Source: Bacteroidota bacterium (lineage in GTDB: Bacteria > Bacteroidota > Bacteroidia > Chitinophagales > Chitinophagaceae). From it: a DNA stretch of 17,033 nt. Shown here piece by piece: positions 14,340-17,033 of the stretch (position 1 is its first letter; every line of letters starts with the position of its first letter). Position numbers and translations under genes: made by a program. The stretch is taken from positions 1 to 17,033 of the forward strand of contig JAEWAC010000309.1 in the NCBI GenBank assembly GCA_023391895.1, given 5' to 3'. Below the pieces are notes generated by a model. It made no database searches, was not told where the DNA came from, and was given only the letters and a program-made list of their open reading frames with translations.

Positions 14340-14552
14340 TTATGGCTGCGTTGTTGCAGACGTAGTTGTTGTTGAAGAAGCCGGTTTTTCATTAATTCCT
14401 TCTTCAATTTCTTTACGTACGTTGTTTTTGGCATCATTGAATTCACGGATACCTTTACCCAGGCCACGCATCAGCTCAGGAATTTTTCTACCGCCAAATA
14501 AAAGAAGCACCACCAAAAGGATGAGCAGAATTTCGTTCCAACCAAGGCTCAT
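14340..14552 (-). CDS. tatA: Sec-independent translocase subunit TatA/E, paralogue 1
   Basis: The 70-aa protein starts MSLGWNEILLILLVVLLLFGG, a single membrane helix, followed by RKIPELMRGLGKGIREFNDA, an amphipathic helix (to about residue 54) and a Ser/Thr-rich tail. It shares the FGGxKIPELMRGLGxGIREFN block almost exactly with the other copy 132 bases downstream, which shows tandem duplication, while the tails and N-termini have diverged. Role: TatA pore-forming component of twin-arginine export in the inner membrane. It has its own -7 element (14585-14592) after the rplS terminator. Confidence 0.94.
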   Translation of the reverse strand: MSLGWNEILLILLVVLLLFGGRKIPELMRGLGKGIREFNDAKNNVRKEIEEGINEKPASSTTTTSATTQP

Positions 14553-14584
14553 AAAAAATGGATTTAAAAATGATTAATAATAAA

Positions 14585-14592
14585 CAAAGGTA
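14585..14592 (-). promoter_or_regulatory. -7 element for the first tatA
   Basis: TACCTTTG (14592-14585) is an exact TAnnTTTG element, with an expected leader of about 26 bases. No clear -33 TTG is found at 17-23 bases. Confidence 0.45.
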
Positions 14593-14631
14593 TCATAAAT
14601 ATACAGCTTCGTATTGTAAATAGATTCTTAA

Positions 14632-14665
14632 TTATAAAAAAAGCGGAAGGTAATCTTCCGCTTTT
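14632..14665 (-). terminator. Intrinsic terminator of rplS
   Basis: AAAAGCGGAAG (14639-14649) and CTTCCGCTTTT (14655-14665) form a perfect 11-bp stem with a 5-base loop. On the minus strand TTTTTTT then ATAATT follows. It lies 19 bases past the rplS stop. Confidence 0.92.
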
Positions 14666-14684
14666 CAATGAATTATAGCAAAGC

Positions 14685-15056
14685 TTATGCTTTTTCTGTA
14701 GAAACTGCTCTTTTCTTTTCCTGGATACGGGCGCTTTTACCACTGCGCTCACGCTGGTAGTACAGCTTGGCACGACGTACACGACCCACTTTGTGCAGGA
14801 TGATAGAATCAATGTTTGGAGAAAAGAAAGGGAAGGCTCTTTCCACACCCACACCGTCAGAGATTTTACGAACAGTGAAGGTTGCTGTAGCACCTGTACC
14901 TTGTTTCTTAATCACATCCCCTTTGAAAGACTGAATTCTTTCTTTGTTACCTTCAACGATTTTATAGTTTACAGTAATGTTGTCACCAGCCTTGAAGTTG
15001 GGGAATTCTTTTTTGCCAGAAAGCTGCTCATGCACGAATGCTATAGCGGGGTTCAT
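14685..15056 (-). CDS. rplS: 50S ribosomal protein L19
   Basis: The 123-aa product is ribosomal protein bL19, located at the 30S-50S interface. Family blocks are clear: FKAGDNITVNYKIVEGNKER (21-40), IQSFKGDVI (41-49), FTVRKISDGVGVERAFP (60-76), SPNIDSI and VGRVRRAKLYYQR (90-102). The C-terminus is extended by about 15 charged residues (ARIQEKKRAVSTEKA). It has its own promoter (15076-15106) and terminator, so it is expressed as a single-gene unit; it is not with rpsP-rimM-trmD as in Proteobacteria. Confidence 0.98.
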   Translation of the reverse strand: MNPAIAFVHEQLSGKKEFPNFKAGDNITVNYKIVEGNKERIQSFKGDVIKKQGTGATATFTVRKISDGVGVERAFPFFSPNIDSIILHKVGRVRRAKLYYQRERSGKSARIQEKKRAVSTEKA

Positions 15057-15075
15057 AACGTAAAATTTAGGACGG

Positions 15076-15106
15076 CAAAGGTAGGAGGAAAAATGGAAAA
15101 TGAAAA
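15076..15106 (-). promoter_or_regulatory. Bacteroidota-type promoter of rplS
   Basis: TACCTTTG (15083-15076) is an exact TAnnTTTG match. TTTT (15106-15103) precedes it at 19 bases, lying within the TGGAAAATGAAAAAT simple-phrase DNA. The expected leader is about 13 bases. Confidence 0.55.
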
Positions 15107-15119
15107 ATATTAAATGGAA

Positions 15120-15210
15120 AATGAAAAATTAAAAAGGTAAAATGAAAAAAGGAGCACCCTGGTCTTTATCAGGCACCCCTTTTTTCATTTTACCTTTTTA
15201 ATTTTTCATT
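15120..15210 (-). terminator. Extended terminator of rny: 33-base perfect inverted repeat
   Basis: Bases 15120-15152 and 15178-15210 are perfect inverted copies over 33 bases. Seven further positions towards the loop (15153-15159 with 15171-15177) pair in minus-strand RNA, several as G-U, giving about 40 continuous base pairs and an 11-base loop. The core has the usual terminator shape (G/C-rich inner stem flanked by A6 and T6). It begins 6 bases after the rny stop. The plus-strand RNA would have A-C mismatches at the G-U positions. The arms are made of the TTTTTCATTTTnCC phrase common in the intergenic DNA here. Confidence 0.85.
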
Positions 15211-15215
15211 ATTCC

Positions 15216-16802
15216 TTACCGGGCTACGTTTACCGTTCTTTTCTCCCGGATCACCGTTACTTTGATCTGGCCAGGATAAGTCATTTCGGTCTGGATTTTC
15301 TGGGCAATCTCAAACGACAACTTCTCGCTATCGTTGTCAGAAACCTTGTCGGCCTCTACGATCACCCTCAGCTCACGGCCTGCCTGGATGGCATAGGCTT
15401 TTTCCACACCATTATAGTTCAGGGCCAGGTTTTCCAGTTCTTTAATGCGCTGCAGGTATTGCTGCATGATCTCGCGGCGGGCGCCGGGGCGGGCACCGCT
15501 GATGGCATCGCAGGCCTGTACGATGGGAGAGATCACGTATTGCATCTCCATCTCGTCGTGGTGGGCGCCGATGGCGTTTACCACTGCGGGGCTCTCCCCG
15601 TATTTCTCGGCCAGCTTGGCTCCCAGCAGGGCGTGGCTCAGTTCTGTTTCTTCATCCGGCACTTTACCAATGTCGTGCAGCAGGCCGGCACGTTTGGCCA
15701 GTTTGGGGTTCAGGCCCAGTTCGGCGGCCATAACGGCACACAGGTTGGCTACTTCGCGGCTGTGCATCAACAGGTTTTGTCCGTAGGAGGAACGGAAACG
15801 CATTTTACCCACCAGGCGTACCAGCTCTTTATGGAGGCCATGGATGCCTAATTCAATGACAGTTCTTTCACCAATCTCCATGATCTGCTCTTCCAGCTGG
15901 CGACGGGTTTTTTCCACCACTTCCTCAATACGGGCCGGGTGAATCCGTCCGTCGGACACCAGGCGCTGCAGGCTCAGGCGGGCAATTTCTCGGCGCAGGG
16001 GATCAAAGCAGCTTAAGATGATCGCTTCCGGGGTATCGTCTACAATCAGGTCCACACCGGTTGCGGCTTCTATGGCCCGGATGTTCCGGCCCTCGCGGCC
16101 AATAATCTGGCCTTTGATCTCGTCGCTTTCCAGGTTAAATACCGTAATGGCGTTTTCAATGGCCTGCTCTGCCGCGGTGCGCTGTATGCTTTGAATGACA
16201 ATTTTGCGGGCTTCTTTATTAGCCTTTTGCTTGGCTTCGTCCACAATCTCCTGCTGCAGGGCCAGGGCCTGGGAGCGGGCCTCCTGTTTCAGGCCTTCAA
16301 TCAGTTGCGCCCTCGCTTCGTCTGCCGTGAGGTTCGAAATTTTTTCCAGGCGACGCAGGTGCTCTTCCTGGTGTTTTTCCAGTTCCTGCTGCTTTAAGGT
16401 CACCACCTCGATCTGGCGGTTCAGGTTTTGCTTGATGGCATCATTTTCCTTGGATTGCTTTTCCAGTTGTTCAAGCTTCTGGTTAATGGATTGCTCTTTT
16501 TGCTTTACCCGGTTTTCCTCTTGTTTGATGCGGCCTTCTTCCTGGCTTATTTTTTTAGTTCTTTCCAGGATTTCTTTATCATGTTCGGCCTTTAATTGTA
16601 CAAATTTTTCTTTGGCGGCCAGCTCTTTTTCTTTCCGGGTGGTTTCTGCTCTTAACTCGGCTTCCCGTATGATGCTTTGAGCTTGTTGGTCGGCTTCTTC
16701 TATGCGTTTTTTAGTGTCTTTGGCAAAAATGAATTTACCTGCTATAATGCCTGTCAGTAAGGCTACTACAGCTACAACAAGTGTTAATATGTTGAGGTCC
16801 AT
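15216..16802 (-). CDS. rny: Ribonuclease Y
   Basis: The 528-aa product is a membrane-anchored endoribonuclease that starts mRNA decay. One N-terminal membrane helix (about 4-26) is followed by a long Glu/Lys/Gln-rich coiled coil (about 30-205), a KH RNA-binding domain with GQIIGREGRNIRAIEAATGV (231-250), and an HD phosphohydrolase-type catalytic domain with MHSREVA (346-352), LLHDIGK (374-380; His376-Asp377), GAHHDE (412-417) and QACDAISGARPGAR (429-442). The C-terminus (about 478-525) has the strand-rich ending typical of the family. Length is normal (about 520). It is divergent from the gene at 16982, with about 180 bases between; a partial -7 match (TATCTTCG, 16873-16880) next to an AACGGCCGTT palindrome lies there. 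Confidence 0.97.
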   Translation of the reverse strand: MDLNILTLVVAVVALLTGIIAGKFIFAKDTKKRIEEADQQAQSIIREAELRAETTRKEKELAAKEKFVQLKAEHDKEILERTKKISQEEGRIKQEENRVKQKEQSINQKLEQLEKQSKENDAIKQNLNRQIEVVTLKQQELEKHQEEHLRRLEKISNLTADEARAQLIEGLKQEARSQALALQQEIVDEAKQKANKEARKIVIQSIQRTAAEQAIENAITVFNLESDEIKGQIIGREGRNIRAIEAATGVDLIVDDTPEAIILSCFDPLRREIARLSLQRLVSDGRIHPARIEEVVEKTRRQLEEQIMEIGERTVIELGIHGLHKELVRLVGKMRFRSSYGQNLLMHSREVANLCAVMAAELGLNPKLAKRAGLLHDIGKVPDEETELSHALLGAKLAEKYGESPAVVNAIGAHHDEMEMQYVISPIVQACDAISGARPGARREIMQQYLQRIKELENLALNYNGVEKAYAIQAGRELRVIVEADKVSDNDSEKLSFEIAQKIQTEMTYPGQIKVTVIREKRTVNVAR

Positions 16803-16928
16803 CGATCAATTTTTAAAAATGATTTCTTTGTTATGTATATAGGTTTGTCCGTCCGCCGCAAAGCGGTAAGGAGCGAAGATACAAAACGGCCGTTATTTTT
16901 TTTGTAATGATACGAAACGGATGGGCTG

Positions 16929-16960
16929 TTCGCACCTTATTTTATATTATGATAAATTCG
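16929..16960 (+). promoter_or_regulatory. Candidate promoter of the gene at 16982
   Basis: TTCG (16929-16932), 20-base spacer, then TAAATTCG (16953-16960), 7/8 to TAnnTTTG. The leader would be about 15 bases. Confidence 0.4.
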
Positions 16961-16981
16961 TAATTCAAACCGTAGGAATCC

Positions 16982-17033
16982 ATGAAAAAATTGCTGGCGC
17001 TTTTGCTGTTTCCGGCCGCTGCCTGGTCGCAAC
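16982..17033 (+). CDS. Start of an exported protein (signal peptide only)
   Basis: ATG 16982 opens a frame that runs off the window after 17 codons: MKKLLALLLFPAAAWSQ. This is a complete-looking Sec signal peptide (two Lys, Leu-rich core, A-x-x-S-Q cleavage region), typical of Bacteroidota secreted or outer-membrane proteins. A candidate promoter stands just upstream. The mature product cannot be identified. Confidence 0.65.
   Translation, partial: MKKLLALLLFPAAAWSQ

Noticed and set aside
14220..14366. A 48-codon plus-strand frame between the two tatA genes
   Set aside because: It overlaps the tatA promoter and tatA 3' end antisense, and shows no recognisable motif.
1..17033. CRISPR array, prophage, integrase site at tRNA-Leu, toxin-antitoxin or defence genes
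   Set aside because: No evenly spaced direct repeats with unique spacers, no integrase or phage genes, and no second copy of the tRNA 3' end were seen. All recognisable genes are core housekeeping functions.

Overview
The window looks like a chromosomal core-genome segment of a Bacteroidota bacterium, most likely of the Chitinophagaceae/Chitinophaga type. The reasons are: two tandem clpP genes ahead of clpX, RNase Y beside rplS, a single long bifunctional RelA/SpoT enzyme, an STM3941-family membrane protein, promoters of the Bacteroidota type (TTG/TTTG, about 19-20 bases, then TAnnTTTG), and almost no Shine-Dalgarno sequences. The taxon is inferred from protein families and promoters; there is no rRNA here.

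Layout. Bases 1-189 hold the start of a secreted serine hydrolase (beta-lactamase fold), cut by the window edge. Bases 305-883 encode an STM3941-family protein. Bases 1180-6510, all on the minus strand, form the protein quality-control block: trigger factor (tig), two ClpP peptidases, ClpX and a small helical protein. tRNA-Leu(UAG) lies just upstream of tig. On the plus strand follow the (p)ppGpp synthetase/hydrolase (7072-9303), purA (9649-10917), a very acidic small protein (11008-11403) and pabB for folate synthesis (11476-12690). On the minus strand, converging on pabB, are a secreted lytic transglycosylase (12736-13764), two tatA paralogues, rplS and rny (RNase Y). A divergent gene with a signal peptide starts at 16982 and runs off the end.

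How the genes fit together. Trigger factor folds nascent chains and ClpXP degrades failed ones. RSH and purA both concern purine nucleotides (GTP/ATP pools and (p)ppGpp). TatA exports folded proteins. RplS and RNase Y belong to translation and mRNA decay. This is mostly housekeeping, and I see no defence system, prophage, CRISPR array or complete insertion sequence.

The least ordinary part is the intergenic DNA. Short phrases (AAAGTTT heptads; AACAAGGAACAAGGAA; GTTCACGAGTT; TGGAAAATGAAAAAT) recur at separate loci and are repeatedly arranged as inverted repeats. They include a composite element of about 610 bases between tig and clpP with arms of 133-152 bases, and a 33-base perfect inverted repeat that forms the rny terminator. 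Most intrinsic terminators here contain G-U pairs that exist only in the minus-strand RNA, which fixes their direction. One of them lies inside the 3' end of the convergent pabB gene.
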